33,114 nt of DNA from Streptomyces sp. OR43 (GTDB lineage Bacteria; Actinomycetota; Actinomycetes; Streptomycetales; Streptomycetaceae): positions 781,812 through 814,925 of the forward strand of contig NZ_RDBK01000043.1 of NCBI RefSeq assembly GCF_008042275.1. The letters are read 5' to 3'. Made by a program: the position numbers and the translations under genes. The notes beneath the pieces were generated by a model that was not told the origin of the DNA, made no database searches, and worked only from the letters and a program-made list of their open reading frames with translations. This document shows, one piece after another, positions 15,378 through 23,960 of the stretch. The stretch's first letter is position 1, and the number at the start of each line of letters is the position of its first letter.

Positions 15378-16643
15378 TCAGCGCACCGGGCGTTCCGGTT
15401 CGTCCCGGTCCAGGGCCACCTGGCTGAGGAAGAGCGCGAAGACCGGGGGCTGCTGCTGGAGCAGTTCCAGGCGGCCGCCGTCCGCTTCCGCGAGGTCGCG
15501 GGCCACCGCGAGGCCGATGCCCGTGGAGTTGCGCCCGCTGATGGTCCGCTCGAAGATCCGCGATCCCAGGTCGACCGGGACGCCCGGGCCCTCGTCCGTC
15601 ACCTCGATGACCGCCTGGTTGCCGGTGACCCGGGTCCGCAGCGCGACCGTGCCGCCGCCGTGCATGAGTGAGTTCTCGATCAGCGCGGCGAGCACCTGGG
15701 CGACCGCGCCCGGCGTACCGACGGCCCGCAGCCCCTTCTTGCCGGAGCGGACGACGGCCCGGCCCTCGCTCCGGTAGGCCGGGCGCCATTCCTCGATCTG
15801 CTGCTTGACGATCTCGTCGAGGTCGAAGACGACGGCGGAGCCGGTCCGCGGGTCCCGGGCGTTGGTCAGCAGCCGCTGGACCACGTCCGTGAGCCGCTCG
15901 ACCTGGGTGAGGGCGATGTTCGCCTCCTCCTTCACGGTCTCGATGTCGTCCGTGACGGAGATCTCCTCGATCCGCATGGAGAGTGCGGTGAGCGGGGTGC
16001 GGAGCTGGTGGGAGGCGTCGGCGGCGAGCCGGCGCTCGGCGGTGAGCATCCGGGCGATGCGTTCCGCCGAGGAGTCCAGGACGTCGGCGACGCGGTCCAG
16101 TTCGGGCACCCCGTACCGCTTGTGGCGCGGGCGCGGGTCGCCCGAGCCCAGGCGTTCCGCGGTCTCGGCGAGGTCGGTGAGCGGCGAGGTCAGCTTGTTG
16201 GCCTGGCGGACGGCCAGGAGCACGGCGGAGACGATGGCCAGCAGCGCCACCGCGCCGATGATCATCAGGGTGCGGCCGACCTCGCGGGTGACGGAGGAGC
16301 GGGACTCCTCGACGGTGACCTTCTCGCCGTGCTCGCCCTCCTCCGTGGCGCTGATCACGCTGCCGCTGGGGCGGTCGCCGACCTCGATGGGGGCGCGGCC
16401 GGGCATCTTGACCAGGGCGTAGCGCGTGTCGTCGATCTGTTCGGCCAGCACGCCCGGGTTGATCCGCTCGGCGCCCAGGAGCCGGCTCTCGATCACGCTG
16501 ATCAGCCGCAGCGCCTCGGAGTCGACGCTCTCCTGGGCGCTGCTGCTGATGGTGCGGGTCTCGACGATGACGAGGGAGACGCCGAAGACGGCGATCACCA
16601 CGAGCACCACGGCGAGGGTGGAGTTGATCAGGCGTCGGCGCAT
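15378..16643 (-). CDS. Two-component sensor histidine kinase
   Basis: A 421-residue membrane kinase. TM1 at about 9-27, an extracytoplasmic sensor of about 95 residues, TM2 at about 125-145, a HAMP linker, then the HisKA box with H212 in ASHQLRTPLTAL, N-box ALIENSLMHG (N324), and the G1 box VTDEGPGVP (D350), followed by STGIGLAVARDLAEADGG. All ATP-binding motifs are present. It phosphorylates the response regulator encoded 15 bp upstream. The signal is unknown; the sensor domain is short, acidic and without cysteines. Confidence 0.95.
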   Translation of the reverse strand: MRRRLINSTLAVVLVVIAVFGVSLVIVETRTISSSAQESVDSEALRLISVIESRLLGAERINPGVLAEQIDDTRYALVKMPGRAPIEVGDRPSGSVISATEEGEHGEKVTVEESRSSVTREVGRTLMIIGAVALLAIVSAVLLAVRQANKLTSPLTDLAETAERLGSGDPRPRHKRYGVPELDRVADVLDSSAERIARMLTAERRLAADASHQLRTPLTALSMRIEEISVTDDIETVKEEANIALTQVERLTDVVQRLLTNARDPRTGSAVVFDLDEIVKQQIEEWRPAYRSEGRAVVRSGKKGLRAVGTPGAVAQVLAALIENSLMHGGGTVALRTRVTGNQAVIEVTDEGPGVPVDLGSRIFERTISGRNSTGIGLAVARDLAEADGGRLELLQQQPPVFALFLSQVALDRDEPERPVR

Positions 16644-16658
16644 GACTGCTTCTGTACG

Positions 16659-17336
<678 letters not shown>

Positions 17337-17756
17337 GCAGTGATGGTAGTCCGCGCGGACGACAACGAGTGAGGCGATCGGGAAGGCCTGCGGGTCTGCG
17401 GCCCGTTCGCGCGCGGACCTTCGAATATGGGAGCGTAGTTGCACCCACACCTGTGATCCATCTCTCAAGTCCTTCCATATCCCGCTCAGTCGTGTCGTAT
17501 GGTGTTTCAACGCCTGTTGCACTACTCAAGGACCTTTGGGCAGCCATGAGCGCCTGGGGTCCTTCTTCATGTGCAGGGCTGGTACCCGCCAGTCCAGAAT
17601 TTCAGTGAATGACCTGTGGGCCGGGCCCGGGCCGCCGACGAAGGCGCTCCGGGTGTGGATCCCGACACGGTGGGCGTACCCGTGCCGGTGCCGGCCTCCC
17701 CCCACCGGGCGCGTACGGCTTACGAGCGACGCGTCCCGAGCAAGCAAGGATCGATC
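17337..17756. other. 420-bp divergent regulatory region between the response regulator and the POT transporter
   Basis: A lower-GC stretch at about 17410-17610 is likely to carry both promoters. It contains a 7-bp hairpin (17528-17534 with 17558-17564, AAGGACC/GGTCCTT) followed by TTCTTC, and a 20-codon frame from ATG 17546 to the TGA at 17606-17608 that overlaps it. This could be a transcription attenuator or leader, or chance. No other gene is seen. Confidence 0.4.
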
Positions 17757-19253
17757 ATGGCGTCCAGCCTGACGAAGGACCCGGCGAGCACCGCGGGTGG
17801 CGAGAAGACCTTCTTCGGCCACCCCCGCGGCCTGGCCACGCTCTTCATGACCGAGATGTGGGAGCGCTACAGCTTCTACGGCATGAAGGCACTGCTCCCG
17901 CTGTACCTGATCGCGCCCGGCGGCATGCACATGAGCGCCACCACGGCGACGGCGATCTACTCCGTCTACATGGCGACGGTCTACCTGCTCGCCATGCCCG
18001 GCGGCTGGATGGCCGACCGCTTCTGGGGACCGCGCAAGACGGTCGCCATCGGTGGCGGTGTCGTCATCCTCGGCCACATCACGCTCGCCGTGCCCAACTC
18101 GGCGTCCTTCTTCGCCGGCCTCGTGCTCGTGGCGCTGGGCTCGGGGCTGCTGAAGGCGAACATCTCCACGATGGTCGGCCACCTCTACAACGGCCCGGAC
18201 GATCCGCGCCGTGACGGTGGCTTCACGCTCTTCTACATCGGTATCAACCTCGGCGCCTTCCTCGCTCCGCTGACCATCGGCACGATCGGCGAGAACGTCA
18301 ACTGGCACTTCGGCTTCGCGCTCGCCGCGATCGGCATGGCCCTGGGTCTCGCCCAGTTCATGCTCGGCACCCGCCACCTGAGCCCGGAGAGCGACGTCGT
18401 CTCCACTCCGGCGACGGAGCAGGAGAAGCGCTCGGTCCTGCGCAAGGGCCTGGTCTGGCTGATCGTCGCGGCGGTGTTCTACAGCCTGCTCGCGATCACC
18501 GGCAACTTCGCCGACTGGGCACTGCTGCCGATCACCATCGCCGGGCTGATCATCCCGGTCGCCGTCCTGGTCCGCATGAAGCGCGACAAGGAACTGACGG
18601 ACACCGAGCAGTCCAAGCTGTCGGGCTACATCTGGTTCTTCGTCGTCGCCGCCGTCTTCTGGATGATCTACGACCAGAACGGCTCGACGCTGTCGATCTT
18701 CGGTGAGAACTCGACGACGAACAGCCTGTTCGGCATCGACTTCCCGACGTCCTGGTACCAGTCGCTGAACCCGGTCTTCATCATGGCGATCGCCCCCGTG
18801 GTCGCCTCGGGCTGGCTGTGGCTGAACAAGCGGGGCAAGGAGCCGAGCACCGCCGTCAAGTTCGCCTCCAGCCTCGTGCTGATCGGCATCTCGTTCGTCG
18901 TCTTCATGATCCCGCTGATCGACACCGCCGCCAACGGCGGCCGGGTCAGCCCGATGTGGCTGGTGGCGATCTACTTCATCCAGACCGTCGCCGAGCTCTG
19001 CCTCTCCCCGGTGGGTCTGTCGGTCACCACGAAGATGGCTCCGGCGAAGTACAGCTCCCAGATGATGGGTGTCTGGTTCCTCGCGGTCACCGCGGGCGAC
19101 TCCGTGACCGGCCTGCTCACGTCCCCGCAGCTCGGGGTCGATCTGAACACCACGGGCGCCGTCGCGTTCGAGGCGGTCCTCGCGGTCATCGCCGGTGTCG
19201 GCATCTGGATGTACCGCAAGAAGGTCACGCAGCACATGAGTGACGCGAGCTGA
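17757..19253 (+). CDS. Proton-dependent oligopeptide transporter (POT/PTR2 family)
   Basis: A 498-residue carrier with about 14 membrane helices that imports di- and tripeptides with protons. The N-terminal signature EMWERYSFYGMKALLPLYL (33-51) includes the ExxER proton-coupling motif, followed by GGWMADRFWGPRKTV and the PTR2 motif FTLFYIGINLGAFLAPL. Length is typical of the bacterial DtpT type. ATG 17757 has AAGGA six bases upstream; an upstream in-frame GTG gives a Pro-rich extension unlike the family. Monocistronic, ended by a strong hairpin. Confidence 0.95.
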   Translation: MASSLTKDPASTAGGEKTFFGHPRGLATLFMTEMWERYSFYGMKALLPLYLIAPGGMHMSATTATAIYSVYMATVYLLAMPGGWMADRFWGPRKTVAIGGGVVILGHITLAVPNSASFFAGLVLVALGSGLLKANISTMVGHLYNGPDDPRRDGGFTLFYIGINLGAFLAPLTIGTIGENVNWHFGFALAAIGMALGLAQFMLGTRHLSPESDVVSTPATEQEKRSVLRKGLVWLIVAAVFYSLLAITGNFADWALLPITIAGLIIPVAVLVRMKRDKELTDTEQSKLSGYIWFFVVAAVFWMIYDQNGSTLSIFGENSTTNSLFGIDFPTSWYQSLNPVFIMAIAPVVASGWLWLNKRGKEPSTAVKFASSLVLIGISFVVFMIPLIDTAANGGRVSPMWLVAIYFIQTVAELCLSPVGLSVTTKMAPAKYSSQMMGVWFLAVTAGDSVTGLLTSPQLGVDLNTTGAVAFEAVLAVIAGVGIWMYRKKVTQHMSDAS

Positions 19254-19271
19254 CCTTCCGGTTCCGCGCGC

Positions 19272-19309
19272 AGGGGCCGCCGCACCGTTTCCACGGTGCG
19301 GCGGCCCCT
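19272..19309. terminator. Strong 17-bp terminator hairpin between the POT gene and the surface operon
   Basis: A perfect 17-bp stem (19272-19288 with 19293-19309) and a 4-base loop lie between two convergent genes, so it should end transcripts from both sides. Confidence 0.88.
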
Positions 19310-19333
19310 TCCGTATGCGTACGGGGTCCGGTG

Positions 19334-20725
19334 TCAGCTCCGGCCCGAGCGCAGCCGGCGCCACGGGGTGAACGTGAACACGGCGCCGCCCAGCAGGATC
19401 GCCGTACCGGCGACCAGGCCGAGGGCGCGCAGGGCGCCGTTGTCCTCGGCACCCGTGGCCGCGAGCCCGCCGCCGGACGCCGTGCCGCCGCCCGCCGCCG
19501 CCGCTCCGCCGGAGCCCCCGGTGTCACCGCCGGAAGCACCGCCTTCCTGGGCGGTGGTGTCGAGTTCGAGGGATGCCTGCGGGGTGCCCTTGACCGTGCA
19601 CGGAATGGTGATCTTGGAGCCTCCCAGCATGACGTCGATCGTCAGGGCGCCGGGGGTGAGGGTGGACTTGCCGGACGCGCCCGGCTTGTACGTGCCGGTC
19701 ATGTCGGTGAGACTGACCGGCTTGTCCTTCTCCAGGGCCTTGGGGTTCCCGGGTCCGGTGACGGTCACGGAGCCCTTGTCGGCGCCGCCGATGACGATGT
19801 TCATGGACGGCTTGAGCGCGCCGGCCGGCAGCGGAGCCGGGCTGTCCATCACACCCTTGGCGGTCTTGACCGTGAGCGCGTAGCTCCCGCCGTTCTTCTT
19901 GGCGTTGATCGCGACCTTGGTGGCGATGCCCTCCTCCGGCCCCGGCGACTGGCAGGTGTAGTTCACGACGACTTCCTTGCCCGGGAAGTCCGTGGCCCCG
20001 CCGCTGCCGCCGGAGGCCGAACCGCCCGAGCCCGAACCGCCGGCGGTCGTACCGCCGGAGGTCGTGCCGCCGCTCGTCGTACCGCCCGTGGTCGTCGTGC
20101 CGCCGGAGGTCGTGCCGCCCGCCGTCGTCCCGCCCGAGGTTGTACCGCCCGCCGTCGTGCCGCCGGTGGTGGATCCGCCGCCGTCCGTGACCTTGATCGT
20201 CGCGCCCGGCTGGACCGTCTCCTTCGGGGTGCACTTGGTGTCGGTGGAGATCGGCTTGGAGACGTTGAGGTTGTACGCGTCCGGCGTCAGCGTCAGGTCG
20301 CCCGCCTTCTCCAGCTTCAGCGAGCCCTTCATGTCCGACATGATCATCGGGCTGTTCTTGGGGATCGCCGGGTTCTCCCGCGGTCCCTCCATCTTCAGGT
20401 CGCCGGTCGCGGCGCCGCCCAGCTTGATGGTGCCGGTCGGCTTGACGGTGTCCTTGTCGAGATCGAGGACGTCGGGGTTGTCGGAGGCGCCCTGGATCGT
20501 CTTCCACACGACCTCGACGGTGTCCCCGACCTTGGCCGAGGCGGGCGCGGTCAGCTGCACCTTGGTGGTGCCCTGGACGGGCGGCAGTCCGGAGATGGCC
20601 GGGGGTATGCACTCCGTCTTGTACGAGATGTCGGCGGCCTGGGCCGGGCTCGCGGCCAGCAGCATGCCCGCCCCGCCGATCATCATCGCGACTCCCGCCG
20701 CGACCGTCCTGCGTTGCGTACTCAC
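19334..20725 (-). CDS. Two-domain sortase-anchored surface protein (LAATG)
   Basis: A 463-residue secreted protein. Signal peptide 1-30 (cleavage after AQA), domain 1 at about 31-182 with cysteines 39 and 165, a low-complexity linker 183-244 of GGTT(S/A) units, domain 2 at about 247-392 with cysteines 258 and 376, a second Gly/Ala linker, then LAATG (421-425), a hydrophobic helix and RRLRSGRS. LAXTG is the signal preferred by actinobacterial class E sortase, so it should be linked to peptidoglycan. The two domains look homologous to each other and to the single domain of the protein at 23089-23769. The GTG start overlaps the upstream stop (GTGA). Last gene of the operon. Function unknown; structural or adhesive role inferred. 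Confidence 0.85.
   Translation of the reverse strand: MSTQRRTVAAGVAMMIGGAGMLLAASPAQAADISYKTECIPPAISGLPPVQGTTKVQLTAPASAKVGDTVEVVWKTIQGASDNPDVLDLDKDTVKPTGTIKLGGAATGDLKMEGPRENPAIPKNSPMIMSDMKGSLKLEKAGDLTLTPDAYNLNVSKPISTDTKCTPKETVQPGATIKVTDGGGSTTGGTTAGGTTSGGTTAGGTTSGGTTTTGGTTSGGTTSGGTTAGGSGSGGSASGGSGGATDFPGKEVVVNYTCQSPGPEEGIATKVAINAKKNGGSYALTVKTAKGVMDSPAPLPAGALKPSMNIVIGGADKGSVTVTGPGNPKALEKDKPVSLTDMTGTYKPGASGKSTLTPGALTIDVMLGGSKITIPCTVKGTPQASLELDTTAQEGGASGGDTGGSGGAAAAGGGTASGGGLAATGAEDNGALRALGLVAGTAILLGGAVFTFTPWRRLRSGRS
19997..20170 (-). repeat. Coding low-complexity repeat (GGTT-S/A linker)
   Basis: This stretch encodes about ten units of Gly-Gly-Thr-Thr-(Ser/Ala) between the two domains of the LAATG protein. 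The DNA units are near-identical 15-bp blocks that can expand or shrink by slippage, so linker length may vary between strains. Confidence 0.8.
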
Positions 20726-21852
20726 GAATGTCCCTTCGTCGTCGGTCTGTGCTCTGACGGTGCGGAATCAGGGGTGAACCACGGCAGCGTGGCCGTGGTG
20801 GTGCCCGGGGGCGGCGCGGGGCTCGCGGCCGGGGCCGGGGAGCGCCGCAGCCTCGGGAGTCTCGCGGTCACCGCGGCGCGCGGGGAGGGACCGCCTGCCC
20901 GCCGGCGTCCCGCGGCGTGCCCGGTGCGCGGCCGGACCCTGTCGACGATCGCCATGCCGATGCGGAACACGGCCGCGGGCACGACCAGGCAGAGCAGGAT
21001 CCAGAAGAGCGTCACGCCCCACGGGCGGCCGACCCCCCACGGCTGCTCGGCCAGCACCTTCGTGCCGTACTTCAGCGAGATCTGGTAGTCGCCGTGGGCG
21101 CCGGCCGTCAGCTCGACGGGCAGTTCGATCCGGGCCTTGCGGCCGGGCTCGACGGTCCCGCGCCACTGCCGCTCCTCCCACTGCGCGGCGTAGACGCCGT
21201 GCGCGGTGCCGACCTGGAAGACCGGGTCCTCGACCGGGGCGGAGCCCAGGTTGCCGACCGTGAACACGAGCCGGCGCGACGGCGGTGCGCCGAACCAGGT
21301 CAGCAGCCCGCTGTCGCCCTCCAGCCGGGTGGCCGCGAGGACGGCGAGCCTCCCTTCGCCGGTCTCCTCGGGGAGCGCGGCGACGGGGTGTCCGGCGACC
21401 ACGAACACCGCGTCGGCCAGGGCCTGTTCGCCGGTGACCGTGGCGACGTGGACCACGCAGGGGCACGGCGCGGGCGGCTCGGTGACCGGCATCTTCTTGG
21501 TGAAGGCGCCCTTCTTGTCGGTGGTGACGGCCCGGCCTTCCGCGTTGGCGCAGGAGTTGGTGCCGCCGATCACGCCCCGGGCCGGGGTGGACTGCCCGCA
21601 GATCAGCATCATGAGCAGGGTGTCGGGCCGCCAGCCCTTGCCCTCGACGGTGATCTCGCCGCCCTTGCCCGCCTGCTTCTGCGAGAGCGTGACCACGGGT
21701 TCCGGGTCGGCCGCGCTGCGCCCTTCGGCCCCGGCCCCGGTCGCGGTCAGCAGCAGGGCGGGCAGTATCGCGGCCAGCAGTACGGCGAGCAGCGCGGCCG
21801 CCCGCCCGCGGCCGTCGCTCCGGAATGCCGCCGGTCCGGTCCGTCCAGTCAC
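20722..21852 (-). CDS. Secreted/membrane protein with Ig-like domain, surface operon
   Basis: A 376-residue protein. A long N-terminal signal or membrane segment (19-42), then an extracytoplasmic part starting VVTLSQKQAGKGGEITVEGKGW, which resembles the neocarzinostatin-like/Ig-like folds found in actinobacterial surface proteins. Four cysteines (85, 101, 130, 132) could form two disulfides. A C-terminal membrane helix (about 279-300) is followed by a basic, Pro-rich cytoplasmic tail of about 75 residues. GTG 21852 overlaps the stop of the DUF916-like gene (GTGA), and its own stop overlaps the next start. Role unknown; probably a membrane subunit of a surface complex with its neighbours. Confidence 0.75.
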   Translation of the reverse strand: MTGRTGPAAFRSDGRGRAAALLAVLLAAILPALLLTATGAGAEGRSAADPEPVVTLSQKQAGKGGEITVEGKGWRPDTLLMMLICGQSTPARGVIGGTNSCANAEGRAVTTDKKGAFTKKMPVTEPPAPCPCVVHVATVTGEQALADAVFVVAGHPVAALPEETGEGRLAVLAATRLEGDSGLLTWFGAPPSRRLVFTVGNLGSAPVEDPVFQVGTAHGVYAAQWEERQWRGTVEPGRKARIELPVELTAGAHGDYQISLKYGTKVLAEQPWGVGRPWGVTLFWILLCLVVPAAVFRIGMAIVDRVRPRTGHAAGRRRAGGPSPRAAVTARLPRLRRSPAPAASPAPPPGTTTATLPWFTPDSAPSEHRPTTKGHS

Positions 21853-22709
21853 GATTCCGCTCCCGCCTTCACCAAGTGCCTCTCGTCGGAGTGCTGTCGA
21901 TGGTCCGGGGCCGGTGCGGCCCCGTCGTCGTGGGTGCTCCGCCGCGCCGCCCGCCCGCGCCGGAGGCCGTACACACCGGCGGCGACGGCGCCCAGGAGGA
22001 GCAGTGCGCCGCCGGTCACCGGTGCCCAGGGCACGAAGGCCGCCGAGGCGGTCGCCTCGCCGTGCGCGCCGCCCGCCGCCGTGACGCGCAGCCGTACGGT
22101 GACGGAGTCGAGGGCGGGGGCGTCCCGCCACGGTTCGGTGAGCCGCACCCGCTGCCCGGGCAGGAGTTCCACCGGCAGGGTGCGGGCGTCGCGCCGCAGC
22201 AGGGTCCCGAACACGCCGTCCGCGCTGACGGACAGGCGCGGCACCAGGACGGCGTTGCCCCGGTTGACCAGCGTGTAGTGGATGGTCCCGCCGCTCACGG
22301 TGACGTCCTCCACGGTGAGGGCGGCCAGCGTGGGCCCGCCGACGCGCAGTTGGACCCGTACGCCCACCGAGCGGCCGCCGCTCTCGGCGACGATCGCGCC
22401 CGGGTGGTCACCGGGCAGCGCGTCCTCGGGCACGGTGAAGGAGACCGGCACGTCGGCCCTGGTCCGGCCGGGCACCGTCACCTCGGTGCTCGCGGTCCGC
22501 AGCCAGGCCCCGGTCCCGGTGGAGCCGTGCGCCCCGCGCACCGCGAAGCCGCCGTCGCCCGTGTTGTAGGCGTCGGCGCCGCGCAGCCGTACCGTGACCG
22601 GCTCCGGTCCGGGGTTGGTGACCGAGAGCCGGTCCTCCAGGACGCTGCCGGGCAGGCCCTCCAGGTAGAAGTACGGTCTGGCCTCGTCCCGCCCGGAACC
22701 GTTCCCCGC
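21849..22709 (-). CDS. DUF916-like (WxL-interacting-type) membrane protein, 5' end lost
   Basis: The readable part, 286 residues from about 22709, starts AGNGSGRDEARPYFYLEGLPG and continues SVLEDRLSVTNPGPEPVTVR, AWLRTASTEVTVPGRTRADV and FTVPEDALPGDHPGAIVAE. This is the pattern of the DUF916/WxL-interacting family: a beta-sandwich with a conserved PG-V-N pattern and the VP-D-PG-H-A loop. A second beta domain follows, then one membrane helix (VTGGALLLLGAVAAGVYGL) and a short basic tail. The signal peptide and first strand are missing: upstream of 22709 the sequence is a reverse copy of this same gene. The frame runs open through that copy to 23021, so an automatic call would invent about 104 false N-terminal residues. 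Coupled to the next gene by GTGA. Confidence 0.8.
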   Translation of the reverse strand, partial: AGNGSGRDEARPYFYLEGLPGSVLEDRLSVTNPGPEPVTVRLRGADAYNTGDGGFAVRGAHGSTGTGAWLRTASTEVTVPGRTRADVPVSFTVPEDALPGDHPGAIVAESGGRSVGVRVQLRVGGPTLAALTVEDVTVSGGTIHYTLVNRGNAVLVPRLSVSADGVFGTLLRRDARTLPVELLPGQRVRLTEPWRDAPALDSVTVRLRVTAAGGAHGEATASAAFVPWAPVTGGALLLLGAVAAGVYGLRRGRAARRSTHDDGAAPAPDHRQHSDERHLVKAGAES

Positions 22710-22975
22710 CGGCTGCGCGGCGCCGACGCCTACAACACGGGCGACGGCGGCTTCGCGGTGCGCGGGGCGCACGGCTCCACCGGGACCGGGGCCTGGCTGC
22801 GGACCGCGAGCACCGAGGTGACGGTGCCCGGCCGGACCAGGGCCGACGTGCCGGTCTCCTTCACCGTGCCCGAGGACGCGCTGCCCGGTGACCACCCGGG
22901 CGCGATCGTCGCCGAGAGCGGCGGCCGCTCGGTGGGCGTACGGGTCCAACTGCGCGTCGGCGGGCCCACGCTGGC
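22324..22975. repeat. 266-bp perfect inverted repeat inside the surface operon
   Basis: 22324-22589 is the exact reverse complement of 22710-22975, with a 120-bp spacer. The left arm is genuine coding sequence of the DUF916-like gene; the right arm sits where its 5' end should be. At 22975 it joins directly to a second inverted copy derived from the gene on the other side. Confidence 0.96.
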
Positions 22976-23332
22976 GGTACGACGACGACCTGCACCCCGT
23001 CGAACAACCCGGGCCCCTCACTCTCCCTGGACGTCACCCTCCCGGGCGGCTCCCTGGTGCGTGACGGCGGCGGCGGGTCGCGCGGGGGTCAGCCCGCGGC
23101 CCGCTGCCCCCGCCTGGTCAGCCACAGCACGCCCGCCGCACCGGTCAGCAGCACCGTGCCGCCGAGGGTGCCGAGCGCCACGGCCGAGTCCAGCGGGCCG
23201 GTCTTGGGCAGGGACGTGTCGGTGTCGGGCGTGGCCGCGCCGCCGCCGCTCGCGCCGCCGCCCGCGGCGGTGACGTCCAGGGAGAGTGAGGGGCCCGGGT
23301 TGTTCGACGGGGTGCAGGTCGTCGTCGTACCG
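22975..23332. repeat. 64-bp perfect inverted repeat facing the previous one
   Basis: 22975-23038 is the exact reverse complement of 23269-23332, which is coding sequence of the LPKTG protein gene. Its first base is shared with the end of the 266-bp copy. Thus the interval 22710-23038 is made of two reverse copies, one from each flank, meeting head to head. Bases 23039-23088 are left over and I cannot place them. Confidence 0.95.
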
Positions 23333-23769
23333 AGCGCCTTGATGGTGAGCACCCCGGCGGTGAAGTCGACCTTGCCGCTCTTCTTCGGGGTGTAGGTACC
23401 CGACAGGTCGTTGATCTTGATGGGGCTGTTGGCGGGAATGGCCGCGGAGTTGGCCGGGCCGGAGACCTGGACCTGGCCCGGGTCGGCGCCGCCCACCTTG
23501 ATCACCGCGCTGGGGTTCATGGCACCTTTGCCCAGTTCGACCGGGCTGGAGGAGACGCCCTTCTGGAAGGACATGGTGAGCTTGTAGCCGCTGCCGCTCT
23601 TGACGCTCTTGATGTCGATCGGCGAGACGGCGGCCTTGTCACCGATCGGGGTCTTGCACTGGTAGTTGACGTCGACGACCGTCGCGTGGGCGGCGGGCGC
23701 GGCCAGCAGCACCACCGCGCCGGCCAGCCCGGACGCCAGCGCGAGAGCTGTTCGCTTCTGGTTCGACAC
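23089..23769 (-). CDS. Single-domain sortase-anchored surface protein (LPKTG)
   Basis: A 226-residue secreted protein. Signal peptide 1-29 (cleavage after AHA), one beta-rich domain at about 30-168 with cysteines 38 and 152, a short Gly-rich linker, LPKTG (187-191), a hydrophobic helix and a basic end (RRGQRAAG). The domain aligns by eye with both domains of the LAATG protein: an N-terminal Tyr-x-Cys, a middle IGG/VGGAD...V-V-GP-N segment, an A-IP-NSP block and a C-terminal Cys-Thr. GTG 23769 fits the signal peptide. First gene of the surface operon. Function not recognised. Confidence 0.87.
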   Translation of the reverse strand: MSNQKRTALALASGLAGAVVLLAAPAAHATVVDVNYQCKTPIGDKAAVSPIDIKSVKSGSGYKLTMSFQKGVSSSPVELGKGAMNPSAVIKVGGADPGQVQVSGPANSAAIPANSPIKINDLSGTYTPKKSGKVDFTAGVLTIKALGTTTTCTPSNNPGPSLSLDVTAAGGGASGGGAATPDTDTSLPKTGPLDSAVALGTLGGTVLLTGAAGVLWLTRRGQRAAG

Positions 23770-23884
23770 CTCGAGTTCCCCTCATGCCGGGAGTCGCCGC
23801 GCGCCGCTCGGGTGCGGCACAAGAAACTGACGACACATCAGATTGGCCGTCAAGGTACGCCCGGGGCCTTATGGAGGGAAGACA

Positions 23885-23911
23885 AAGAGCGCGCCGATCC
23901 GGCGCGCTCTT
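23885..23911 (-). terminator. Intrinsic terminator after the anti-sigma gene
   Basis: A perfect 12-bp stem (23885-23896 with 23900-23911), a 3-base loop, and a T-rich tail on the minus strand. It lies 50 bases beyond the stop of the PrsI-like gene and separates it from the surface operon. Confidence 0.85.
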
Positions 23912-23960
23912 CGAGGGGCGTACGAGCCCGGGGGGACGAGCAGGGAAAACCTGCGCGGGA

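Noticed and set aside
22324..22975. Insertion element or miniature transposon with long terminal inverted repeats
   Set aside because: The left arm is ordinary in-frame coding sequence of the DUF916-like gene; there is no transposase and no target-site duplication.
21849..23021. 390-aa reading of the DUF916-like gene
   Set aside because: Its first about 104 codons read through the reverse copy of the same gene (22710-22975) and the adjoining copy, and do not look like a signal peptide.
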